Below, one piece after another: positions 1 to 6,417 of a DNA stretch of 8,366 nt (the stretch's first letter is position 1; each line of letters opens with the position of its first letter). Under the pieces are notes generated by a model that saw only the letters and a list, made by a program, of their open reading frames with translations, was not told where the DNA came from and searched no databases. The DNA comes from Granulicella sp. UBA5172 (GTDB taxonomy: Bacteria > Acidobacteriota > Terriglobia > Terriglobales > Acidobacteriaceae), in contig DHWW01000001.1 of the NCBI GenBank assembly GCA_002413385.1, positions 2,610 through 10,975 of the forward strand, read 5' to 3'. A program made the translations under genes and the position numbers.

Positions 1-184
1 CGCCGGTCTTCTGGAGCTTCTTGAAGTGGTCTCGGAAGCCGCAGGCCTCGATGGTGCAGCCGGGCGTGTCTGCCTTGGGATAGAAGAAGAGGACGACGGG
101 CGAGCCCGCGAAGTCGGTGAGGTTGACGGTGTTGCCGTCCTGATCGGGCAGGGTGAAGTTTTCTACGAGGTCGCCTACTTGCAT
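1..184 (-). CDS. bcp: Thioredoxin-dependent thiol peroxidase, Bcp/PrxQ type (N-terminal part, cut by window edge)
   Basis: The first 61 residues of a peroxiredoxin of the Bcp/PrxQ family, which reduces peroxides and organic hydroperoxides in the cytoplasm using thioredoxin. The reading begins MQVGDLVENFTLPDQDGN, the usual opening of the thioredoxin-like fold, followed by the strand VVLFFYPKADTPGCT that carries the active site. The peroxidatic cysteine is C43 in TPGCT. A second cysteine at C48 sits five residues later, the resolving position typical of the atypical 2-Cys Bcp subgroup. The ATG at 184 has a CAGGAG ribosome binding site about 6 bases upstream. It lies 54 bases after the glgP stop on the same strand with no T-tract terminator between, so it may be read from the glgP transcript. 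The family is usually about 150-160 residues, so about 60% of the gene lies beyond the left edge. Confidence 0.92.
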   Translation of the reverse strand, partial: MQVGDLVENFTLPDQDGNTVNLTDFAGSPVVLFFYPKADTPGCTIEACGFRDHFKKLQKTG

Positions 185-238
185 GGTGGTCTCCTGAGCC
201 TTATCGTAGCGCGGCAGGCTTAGCCGCTTCCAGTGGCG

Positions 239-2023
239 CTAGGCCAGGACCGTCTGGGACACTTCGTCGTTGACGACTACCTGGTTGGACGCCGCAATGG
301 ACGCCGATGGCGGGAAGTAGGCATTTGAAACATACTGGCCAAGCATCCGATTTGTGTTGAAGAAGGTTCCGTTGATGGCGATGCAATGTCTCCGCATCTC
401 TGCCCAGCGAACCTTGTCCGCGAACAGTGGAACGACGGCGTTCTCGAGTTTGTCATAGAGCCTGCCCGCCTGAATCTCCTCATCTTCGCTGTTCTCGATG
501 GACCAGCCGGTAATGTTCTCCGCACAACCTTCGACCCACCATCCATCCATGACGCTCAGGCTGGGCACGCCGTTCATCGCAGCCTTCATGCCACTGGTGC
601 CTGAAGCCTCGTAGGGACGCAGTGGCGTGTTGAGCCACACATCGACGCCGTTGGTCAGTTGCTCGCCGAGTTCCCAGTCGTAGTTCTCGAGATACAGGAT
701 GCGCAACTTGCTCGACTCGAGCCTGGCTGCAGCAGCGAAGATGTCGCGGATCAGGCCCTTGCCTGCATTGTCTGCGGGATGAGATTTGCCCGCCATGAGG
801 ATCTGCAGACCTCCGATGCGATTGGCGATCTCGACGAGGCGCTCAAGGGAGTGCAACAGCAAATTGGCTCGCTTGTAGGTGGCGACGCGGCGCGCAAACC
901 CGAGTGTCAATATGTTTGGATCGAGGACGACGCCAGCCCGCTGCTTCACCGTTTCGAATAGCCGCTGTTTACCAAGCGCATGGGTCGCATCAATGACCTC
1001 GGGCTCAATTCCGTAGACCGAGCGAAGATATTGATTGTCGTGACGCCATGCAGGAATTTCCTTGTCGAGCAATTCCTGGAAGGGCTGCGAAATCCAGGTA
1101 GCGGCATGGACGCCGTTGGTGATGGCATGCACCCGATACTCGGGAAACATCTGCTGCGAGACCTGGCCGTGGAGCATGGATACGCCGTTGACATAGCGCG
1201 AGAAACGAAGCGCCAGATAGGTCATGTTGAGAAGCTCATTGTGCAGACAGCCGAACCGCTCGATGATTGACGCGCGCTCCGAGCCAAGGACATGCATCAT
1301 CTGGTCGGTACCAAATTTGTCGTGGCCGGCAGGTACAGGCGTGTGCGTTGTAAATACACATTGCTGCTTGACTGCGTCAGCGTCCGCATCGGTGGCGGTG
1401 TGCAGCCCTGCCGGTGCAAGACGAGCCTCGAGCAGGCCAATGGTCAGCAGAGCGGCGTGGCCTTCGTTCATATGGCAGACTTCGGGCTGGCATCCAAGGG
1501 CGTGGAGAAGATGGATTCCTCCCAGGCCAAGAATCGCCTCCTGACAGAGCCGGTAGTAGGTATCGCCGCCATAAAGATGGTCGGTGAGCCGGCGGTCCCA
1601 GGGGTCATTGCCCTCAACGTCCGCGTCCAGCAAAAATACCGGGATGATGTGACCCGTCACGCCCAGGACATCGAAGCGCCAGGCACAGAGCTTGATCTCG
1701 CGCCCCTGCATCACAATCGAGATGGTTTTGCCGACGGATGGAAGCGTCGTCTCCGGGGACCAGACCACATCACTCTCGGTCTGCTGACCTGAGGCGTCCA
1801 GATGCTGCTCAAAGTACCCGCGACGATGAACCAGAGAGACCGCAACCAGGGAGACACCGGTATCCGCAGCAGAGCGCAGCGAATCGCCCGCAAGCATGCC
1901 CAGACCACCGGAGTAGGTGGGGAGGGTTTTGGCGAGCGCGATCTCCATGGAGAAGTAGGCGATTTTGCGTTCTGAGATGTCGAAGGGGGCTGATGCGGAG
2001 TGGACGGGAGAGGTGAGGCTCAT
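239..2023 (-). CDS. glgP: Alpha-glucan (glycogen/maltodextrin) phosphorylase, GT35 short form
   Basis: 594 residues. It releases glucose-1-phosphate from the non-reducing ends of alpha-1,4-glucans using phosphate and pyridoxal phosphate, so it serves mobilisation of glycogen or maltodextrin in the cytoplasm. Family signatures in order: KIAYFSMEIAL (20-30), TYSGGLGMLAGD (36-47), HLYGGDTYYRLCQEAILG (149-166), HMNEGH (184-189), FTTHTPVPAGHD (224-235), ITNGVH (301-306), GFARRVATYKRANL (375-388), the glycine-rich segment around GKSHPADNAGKG (412-423), and EASGTSGMKAAMNG (472-485). K480 is the expected PLP Schiff-base lysine. The length and HMNEGH motif fit the shorter bacterial branch rather than the roughly 800-residue E. 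coli/muscle type. The frame stays open upstream to a TTG at 2125, but the ATG at 2023 puts the conserved N-terminal motif about 20 residues in and has AAGGA 13 bases upstream, so I prefer it. It is intact. The stop is TAG, and bcp follows 54 bases downstream. Confidence 0.96.
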   Translation of the reverse strand: MSLTSPVHSASAPFDISERKIAYFSMEIALAKTLPTYSGGLGMLAGDSLRSAADTGVSLVAVSLVHRRGYFEQHLDASGQQTESDVVWSPETTLPSVGKTISIVMQGREIKLCAWRFDVLGVTGHIIPVFLLDADVEGNDPWDRRLTDHLYGGDTYYRLCQEAILGLGGIHLLHALGCQPEVCHMNEGHAALLTIGLLEARLAPAGLHTATDADADAVKQQCVFTTHTPVPAGHDKFGTDQMMHVLGSERASIIERFGCLHNELLNMTYLALRFSRYVNGVSMLHGQVSQQMFPEYRVHAITNGVHAATWISQPFQELLDKEIPAWRHDNQYLRSVYGIEPEVIDATHALGKQRLFETVKQRAGVVLDPNILTLGFARRVATYKRANLLLHSLERLVEIANRIGGLQILMAGKSHPADNAGKGLIRDIFAAAARLESSKLRILYLENYDWELGEQLTNGVDVWLNTPLRPYEASGTSGMKAAMNGVPSLSVMDGWWVEGCAENITGWSIENSEDEEIQAGRLYDKLENAVVPLFADKVRWAEMRRHCIAINGTFFNTNRMLGQYVSNAYFPPSASIAASNQVVVNDEVSQTVLA

Positions 2024-2230
2024 AATCTGAGGAAAATCCTTTTGATGGGACAGCGGCTTGGACGAGATGCTACCAACGCTACGGACAACCGATATACAGC
2101 GAGCGCCACCGAATTCAGCGACCAATCAGGGTCGGCTGGCACCTTGGAGCGCGATGAGCTTCTGCAATCACATTCTAACAAGCATTGTGTAGGGAAAGTG
2201 GCCTGATGCACCCTGGTTGCTACGACGACT

Positions 2231-2242
2231 TTGTGATCACAA
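2231..2242. promoter_or_regulatory. Perfect 12-base palindrome TTGTGATCACAA in the glgP upstream region
   Basis: TTGTGATCACAA is a perfect palindrome located about 210 bases upstream of the preferred glgP start and 43 bases beyond the stop of the small membrane protein gene. Its arms, TGTGA and TCACA, are those of a CRP/FNR-family half-site pair, but they abut directly instead of having the 6-base spacer seen in E. coli CRP sites. A dimeric regulator of glycogen use is possible, but no convincing -10/-35 pair was seen near it, so a role is inference only. The rest of the 2024-2256 spacer shows nothing else I can support. Confidence 0.3.
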
Positions 2243-2256
2243 TCTGCCTGTTTTGG

Positions 2257-2284
2257 ATCTTTGATTGCGTAAAACATCAAAGAT
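2257..2284. terminator. 9-base-pair perfect hairpin directly after the small membrane protein stop codon
   Basis: ATCTTTGAT (2257-2265) and ATCAAAGAT (2276-2284) form a perfect 9-base-pair inverted repeat with a 10-base loop. It starts at the base following the TAA of the membrane protein gene, read on the minus strand. The position suits a transcript end, but the stem is AT-rich and neither side has a solid T-run, so it would be a weak intrinsic terminator. It could instead be a 3' stabilising hairpin or a protein-binding palindrome. Confidence 0.4.
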
Positions 2285-2575
2285 TTAGATGCTTTTGAAG
2301 CCGAACTTCATCGCAAGTCCAAGAATCAATGCAAGTACCAGAGCCAGCGTGGAATTCTGCCACGCGAAATGAATTCGTTTGCGTGCGGCCGCGATCAACA
2401 GAATCAGGAGATAGAGCGCAAGCATCAGGAGCACGCCGTCGTACACGAAGACTCTGCCAGCCCCGGCGCCGACACTGAGCGTGGGGAGTACGTTCGCCCC
2501 CGGAAGCAGCGAACCCACCAAAAAGACGACCAGGAAAAGGATGAACTGGAGCACTACGGAGAGAACACGCTTCAT
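2285..2575 (-). CDS. Small three-helix membrane protein of unknown function
   Basis: 96 residues, not recognised. Three hydrophobic stretches are clear: residues 4-24 (VLSVVLQFILFLVVFLVGSL), about 45-64 (DGVLLMLALYLLILLIAAA), and about 74-92 (STLALVLALILGLAMKFG). A positively charged loop RKR at 65-67 lies between the second and third helices. The N-terminal MKR followed by a helix suggests an uncleaved inner-membrane anchor. The frame also holds an ATG at 2623, 16 codons upstream, but the ATG at 2575 has AAGGA with a 6-base spacer, an ideal ribosome binding site, so it was chosen. It follows the deaminase by 78 bases on the same strand, with no clear terminator between, so co-transcription is plausible. 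Nothing in the sequence indicates a function. Confidence 0.75.
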   Translation of the reverse strand: MKRVLSVVLQFILFLVVFLVGSLLPGANVLPTLSVGAGAGRVFVYDGVLLMLALYLLILLIAAARKRIHFAWQNSTLALVLALILGLAMKFGFKSI

Positions 2576-2653
2576 CGGAAATCCTTCTTTCGTGACAACC
2601 ACTCGTTGAATAGCCGGCGGCATTCAGTCTAGCGCATCGGGCGGGCGCGAGTG

Positions 2654-4313
2654 CTAGTGAATGGAGGCTTCGAAGGCGGCGAAGCGGCGCTCAAGTTCGA
2701 ACTCCTGCTCAGCTTTCTCGTTCGTATTGAGGAAGTCCGAGCACGGCTCGCTGAGTCGCGTGCGTTCGGAGACGATGGCGGGACAGCCAGCCTTCTTTGC
2801 AGTGAAGTCGTCGGTGTGCTGCCAGAGGCTTTCGCCGTGGAGGAATGCGTGTTCGAGCGAGGTGCGAGCGGAGCGCTTGAGGTCGAGGTAGGTAAGGCCC
2901 TGCTCATCGGCAGCGCGGACGTACTCGTGGGTGAGGTCGATGCGGGAGACGCCTTCGTCGTCGGTGGAGAGCGCCCAGGGAACGTGCGCGGTCATGTAGG
3001 CGTGGAGCGGGTGATCCTTGCCCTTGATGCCGAGGATGACGGCGTTGGAGGTGAGGTTGACTTCGACCATGACGTGCTGGTCGGCCATCTCTTTGAGGAG
3101 TGCTTCGGGATGATCTTCGTAGAGGACGTCGACGCCGTGGCCGATGCGGCTTGCGTGGCCGAGGTCGACGGCCTCGTGGATGTGGAAGCTGAGGCCCGCA
3201 GGCGGAACCATGCCGGGTGCGAGCTCTCCGGCGTGCAGCGAGATGTGGACCTTGGGATAGACGGAATGGAGGTAGTCGAGCATCTGCATCTGGAGGTGGT
3301 AGTCGCGCATGGAGAGGTAGCCGTCCTCGGGCATGACGAAATGAATTCCGACTACGTCGGGGTCCGTGGAAGCTACTTCAAAGCCGAGCAGGGTTTGCGC
3401 GAAGACTTGCTGCGGTGGGTAGCCGCGCAGGATTTGGTAGAGCCAGTGGACGCGGACCGGACATGGCGCTCCATAGCCGTGATTGTCTTTCGGAATGCGC
3501 GGCGGCGGATCAGAATGACAAGACCCGAGTACTTCGCGCTGGTGTTCCGCATCAGCGAATTCTTTTTCGTCAACGGAGACTTCGTCGCGCAGACCCGCCG
3601 ACAGAAGCTGGTCGCGGAGTTGGGCGAGTTGGTCGCGCGAGATCTCTTTGTCGGGGCCTTCCGGCCAGCCCATCTTGTAACCCAGCGTGGCGGCGTGGGA
3701 GAACGTCGGGGTCTGCATGATCTCGAGGTATTGCTCGTTCTGCGCGGCGGCACGGGTGGCGACTTCGTCGAGCCATTCGCCGGCGTCAGACTTGAGGCCG
3801 CTGAAGCGGTCGAAGGTGGAGAAGAACTGGTCGTGGCCGTCAATCCCTTCGGTGGGGACGAAGGAGCGCATGGAGAAGCTGTCGACGAGGTCGTCGTAGA
3901 GCGGCTGGTTGGAGAGGGCGGAGGCCGCCGTGACCTCCCCGGAGGCGCAGTCGTTGGGCTGGTCGTGAAGGGGTTTGACGAAGCGGACGGCGTCCTGGCC
4001 TTCGGGCGTAGCCGGAGTCCCGCGTTCGACGGAGGCGACGCAGAGGCCCTCGCGTGCGGCTTCCGCGATGAAGGTCTCGGCGTAGACGGCGCCGGAGAGA
4101 TGCATGTGCAGATCGGCGCCCTTGGGGAAGTGCTTGAGGAAGGCGTAGAGCTCGCCGGGCCCCCTCTTCTCGGCAGCGTCAAAAGCTCGGGTGGCGCGGG
4201 GCTTCGCCGGGAGTGAGGGCGGTGGAAGGCCGGGTTTGCGAGACCGCGCAACAGGCGAGACAACCGAGGGCGGTGCTGGCGAAGAGACGGAGAGCGATAC
4301 GAGCGCGAACCAT
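2654..4313 (-). CDS. Exported-type adenosine deaminase, signal peptide out of frame by one base
   Basis: A metal-dependent adenosine deaminase of the amidohydrolase superfamily, converting (deoxy)adenosine to inosine. The body carries DLHMHLSG with metal ligands H69 and H71, SLHAGE (H360, catalytic E363), SRIGHGVD (H392) and LSTDDEGVSR (D451, D452); all expected catalytic residues are present. Numbering assumes one reading break is repaired, giving 552 residues. The ATG at 4313, with AAAGG 9 bases upstream, opens a signal-peptide-like start: MVRAR, a hydrophobic core, then CCAVSQ with a possible AVS/Q cleavage site. This frame stops at TGA after 44 codons. The enzyme body is one base ahead and has no ATG, GTG or TTG before M70 at 4105. 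Starting at 4105 would remove H69. Dropping one T of the TTTT run (AAAA at 4181-4184 on the plus strand) joins the parts as HPSFDAAEKRGPGELY. It is a frameshift mutation, an assembly error, or a +1 recoding site. Confidence 0.88.
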
Positions 4314-4373
4314 GCTCAGGAGCCTTTCCAGTGCTTTGAGTTCTCCAAAGAATACCGCAGGGGGCGGTGCGGT

Positions 4374-4402
4374 TTGGCGATGGGGCTGGCGATTGCTATA
4401 CT
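4374..4402 (+). promoter_or_regulatory. Sigma70-type promoter, probably for tRNA-Phe
   Basis: TTGGCG at 4374-4379 and TATACT at 4397-4402 are separated by 17 bases, a near-consensus vegetative promoter on the plus strand. The expected start of transcription near 4409 is about 130 bases ahead of the tRNA, with no other plus-strand gene between, so the tRNA is the likely target with a long 5' leader to be trimmed. It sits in the upstream region of the divergent deaminase gene, so the two transcription units may influence each other. The remaining sequence between 4403 and 4540 shows nothing else I can name. Confidence 0.5.
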
Positions 4403-4540
4403 GTGGTTCGACGTTCTCGATGGCCCCGTCGTCCGATGGGTCCGCAATTCCCTCCCCCGCAGGCAGGCGAAGCTGAGACGCACGAGCCCGGCGGGCGATC
4501 TTGGCTGCCCGAGGGGCGCGCTCGCGCGGAAGAATGCCAA

Positions 4541-4615
4541 GGCCAGATAGCTCAGTGGTAGAGCGCGGCCCTGAAAAGGCCGGCGTCGGCGGTTCGATCC
4601 CGTCTCTGGCCACCA
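4541..4615 (+). tRNA. trnF: tRNA-Phe (anticodon GAA), CCA end encoded
   Basis: A complete cloverleaf can be drawn. The acceptor is GGCCAGA (4541-4547) with TCTGGCC (4605-4611). The D-arm is GCTC-AGTGGTA-GAGC. The anticodon stem CGGCC/GGCCG encloses the loop CTGAAAA, so the anticodon is GAA (Phe). The variable loop has 5 bases, and the T-arm is GGCGG-TTCGATC-CCGTC with one G-T pair. The discriminator is A and CCA is encoded (4613-4615). The gene is intact even though an integrase gene of the class that uses tRNA 3' ends follows 185 bases downstream, as expected when the element restores the tRNA end on insertion. Confidence 0.97.
4591..4615 (+). other. Probable attachment site (att) core in the tRNA-Phe 3' end
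   Basis: P4-type integrases usually recombine at the T-arm to 3' end of a tRNA gene, and this one is followed at once by such an integrase in the usual orientation. The core is therefore placed from GGTTCGATCC to the CCA. The exact limits cannot be set because no second copy of this sequence is present in the window; the other junction should lie beyond the right edge. Confidence 0.5.
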
Positions 4616-4648
4616 CCACCCCATTCCAGCACATTCCATCCAGTCTCA

Positions 4649-4672
4649 TGAGGAGCATAACTCCTTATTTTT
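4649..4672 (+). terminator. Intrinsic terminator downstream of tRNA-Phe
   Basis: TGAGGAG (4649-4655) pairs with CTCCTTA (4661-4667), a 7-base-pair stem with one G-T pair and a CATAA loop, followed at once by TTTTT (4668-4672). It begins 34 bases after the tRNA CCA end and is well placed to end the tRNA transcript. If the att site lies in the tRNA, this terminator belongs to the inserted element. Confidence 0.6.
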
Positions 4673-4708
4673 CAGCGTTAGGTGTCTCACCCCGTCCCAC
4701 CGTGCTCC

Positions 4709-4738
4709 TTGACAGCGCAGCTAGTCTGGGGGCAACAT
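4709..4738 (+). promoter_or_regulatory. Candidate integrase promoter overlapping the first repeat
   Basis: A perfect -35 box TTGACA at 4709-4714 is followed 18 bases later by a poor -10, CAACAT (4733-4738). The -10 lies inside the first GGGGGCAAC repeat. A protein bound to the repeats would block this promoter, which would suit autoregulated integrase expression. The weak -10 keeps confidence low. Confidence 0.35.
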
Positions 4739-4799
4739 TGGGGGCAACTCCCCATTCCGAAAAAGTGTTGCCCCCAGGCCCAGAAAGAGTTGCCCCCAA
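4726..4799. repeat. Four-copy TGGGGGCAAC cluster (two direct, two inverted) abutting the integrase start
   Basis: TGGGGGCAAC occurs at 4727-4736 and 4739-4748 (12-base pitch), and its complement GTTGCCCCCA at 4767-4776 and 4789-4798 (22-base pitch). The flanks make two exact longer pairs: a 12-base arm 4726-4737 with 4766-4777, and a 13-base arm 4738-4750 with 4787-4799. The pairs interleave (A B A' B'), so the RNA could form a pseudoknot or, through the shared 10-base core, a nested hairpin. The last arm ends at the base before the integrase ATG. Likely roles are integrase arm-type binding sites, an operator, or a translation-blocking fold. Confidence 0.85.
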
Positions 4800-6212
4800 A
4801 TGCCGTTGACTGACCTAGAAATTCGCAATGTAAAGGGCGGCCAAAAGCCCGTGAAGCCTAGCTCGAGCAATCAAGAGTCAGGGCCGCCGAAGGTGAGCAA
4901 GCCCAAGAACAGAACAAAGGGCATAGGCGCCAGATCGGCTAAGACGGACGACGAGCCCGAGTTCATCGTGACCACGAAGCCTTACAAGATGGCCGACGGA
5001 GCGGGGCTCTATCTGGAGGTTGATCCTTCGGGCGGGAAGTATTGGCGATTCAAATATAGACGGGCAGGAAAAGAGAAGCGGATCTCGCTGGGGGTATACC
5101 CCGCAGTGAGTTTGGCGAATGCTCGGAAGGCAAGGGACGGATGCCGCAACCAGTTGGCACAGGGCATCGATCCTGGGGTGGCCCGCAAAGCTCAAACGGC
5201 GGCGCGAGCTAGCGGCGACGCGAACAGCTTTGAGGTTGTTGCCCGAGAGTGGCTCAAGGAGCACGTCGACCCAAAATCGGAAAGCCATCGCAAGCGCGTC
5301 TATGCGCGGTTTGAAAACGACGTCTTTCCACAGTTGCGCGGTCGTCCCATCGCAGAAGTCACTGCAAAAGAGTTGCTGAGCGTAATCCGCAAAATCGAAA
5401 ACCGCGATGCAAAGGACACCGCTCATCGGACCCTTGGAAGTTGCGGACAGGTGTTTCGCTATGGGATTGCGACCGGCCGATGCGAGAGAGACATCAGCGC
5501 CGACCTGCGCGGAGCACTGAAGCCGCTGGAGGAGCAGCATTTTGCGGCGGTAACGACGCCTGCAGAAATCGCCGACATCTTGCGCGCAATCGATGTTTAT
5601 AAGGGTACGTTTGTTGTTCGATCTGCATTTCGGCTTGCCCCATTGGTATTCGTACGGCCCGGAGAACTGCGAAAGGCCAAGTGGCAGGATTTTGATTTGG
5701 ATGAGGCGGAGTGGACCCTTAAGCTTTCCAAACGCGACGATTCCAAACCGCGGCGAAAAGACGTAGATGAGTACTTAGTTGTTCCGTTGGCGCGACAAGC
5801 CGTGGAGATACTGCGAGAGGTTCAGGCGCTAACGGGAGCCTACACCTATGTTTTTACCGGCGCGCGGGACTTTGATCGTCCCATGAGCGACAACGCGATC
5901 CTGATGGCGATGCGGCGCATGGGAATTACCAAAGAGGAGATGTGCGGGCATGGCATTCGTGCGACTGCACGCACCATCATCGTGGAACAATTGCACATCC
6001 GAACAGAGTTCATCGAACTCGAGCTTGGCCACCAAGTCATCGATCCGAACGGCCGTGCGTACGATCGTGTGGCCTTTTTGCGGGAGCGCCGACTGATGAT
6101 GCAAAGGTGGGCAGACTACTTGGACGATCTCAAGTCAGGGAAAGTTGTGCCTACGTTGAAGCCGAAGCCCCTAACCGATCTTCGGGCGATCATGGTTCCC
6201 GGTTATATGTAG
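4800..6212 (+). CDS. int: P4-type tyrosine recombinase (integrase) with an N-terminal insert
   Basis: 470 residues. It is a site-specific recombinase that inserts and excises the element at the tRNA 3' end. It opens MPLTDLEIRNVK, the usual start of the DUF4102 arm-binding domain. The rest of that domain, YKMADGAGLYLEV through RISLGVYPAVSLANAR, follows only at residues 62-110, because about 40 polar, lysine/serine-rich residues (roughly 18-60) are inserted. A SAM-like core-binding region runs about 143-245. The catalytic domain carries R286 (RPGELR), a beta-hairpin region near K311-K320, H384-x-x-R387 (HGIRATA), H411 (GHQ) and the nucleophile Y421 (AYDR), then the family tail RRLMMQRWADYLDDL. 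All key residues are present, so it looks active. The start codon touches the repeat cluster, and the only Shine-Dalgarno-like stretch is AAAGAG about 10 bases upstream, so translation may be weak or controlled. Confidence 0.95.
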   Translation: MPLTDLEIRNVKGGQKPVKPSSSNQESGPPKVSKPKNRTKGIGARSAKTDDEPEFIVTTKPYKMADGAGLYLEVDPSGGKYWRFKYRRAGKEKRISLGVYPAVSLANARKARDGCRNQLAQGIDPGVARKAQTAARASGDANSFEVVAREWLKEHVDPKSESHRKRVYARFENDVFPQLRGRPIAEVTAKELLSVIRKIENRDAKDTAHRTLGSCGQVFRYGIATGRCERDISADLRGALKPLEEQHFAAVTTPAEIADILRAIDVYKGTFVVRSAFRLAPLVFVRPGELRKAKWQDFDLDEAEWTLKLSKRDDSKPRRKDVDEYLVVPLARQAVEILREVQALTGAYTYVFTGARDFDRPMSDNAILMAMRRMGITKEEMCGHGIRATARTIIVEQLHIRTEFIELELGHQVIDPNGRAYDRVAFLRERRLMMQRWADYLDDLKSGKVVPTLKPKPLTDLRAIMVPGYM

Positions 6213-6293
6213 CGGAGGGGCTATCACGCTGCAGGCTGTTGCCATAGCTTCCTATCTCTAAGCAGATGGAGAGCGTCTCACAGGCGGGTCTGC

Positions 6294-6323
6294 TTGCCGT
6301 ATCGAGTAGACTCTCCCTATGCT
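6294..6323 (+). promoter_or_regulatory. Candidate promoter for hsdR
   Basis: TTGCCG (6294-6299) and TATGCT (6318-6323) with an 18-base spacer form a fair sigma70-type promoter in the 205-base gap between integrase and hsdR. Transcription would begin near 6330, leaving a leader of about 88 bases. No clear terminator for the integrase is visible in 6213-6290, so read-through is also possible. Confidence 0.35.
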
Positions 6324-6417
6324 GCTAGACGTCGAGCTTTCGCTTAGCCCACCAGTCCGACTCTACGAGGAAATCTGCAACTTCCTTAGATTCCTACGAA
6401 CGGCTGCGCAGAACTAG

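Noticed and set aside
211..227. GCGGC/GCCGC hairpin between glgP and bcp as a terminator
   Set aside because: The stem is only 5 base pairs and no T-run follows on either strand, so it does not support separating the two genes.
2021..2125. Longer glgP start at TTG 2125
   Set aside because: It adds 34 residues with no family resemblance. The ATG at 2023 places the conserved N-terminal motif at the usual distance.
2651..4216. 521-codon plus-strand open frame opposite the deaminase
   Set aside because: It is antisense to a gene with clear catalytic motifs. Its valine/glutamate/glycine-heavy composition is that of a shadow of GC-rich codons, and it has no recognisable domain.
4179..4658. Long minus-strand frame upstream of the deaminase, containing ARDGIEPPTPAFSG
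   Set aside because: The N-terminal part is simply the antisense of tRNA-Phe; this peptide is a recurring spurious annotation opposite tRNA genes. Only the last 44 codons, from the ATG at 4313, make sense as the deaminase signal peptide.
6319..6417. 32-codon frame ending directly at the hsdR start (TAG then ATG), a possible coupled leader peptide
   Set aside because: Its ATG falls inside the TATGCT -10 box of the candidate promoter, it has no ribosome binding site, and its composition is not informative. Coupling remains possible only if transcription starts further upstream.
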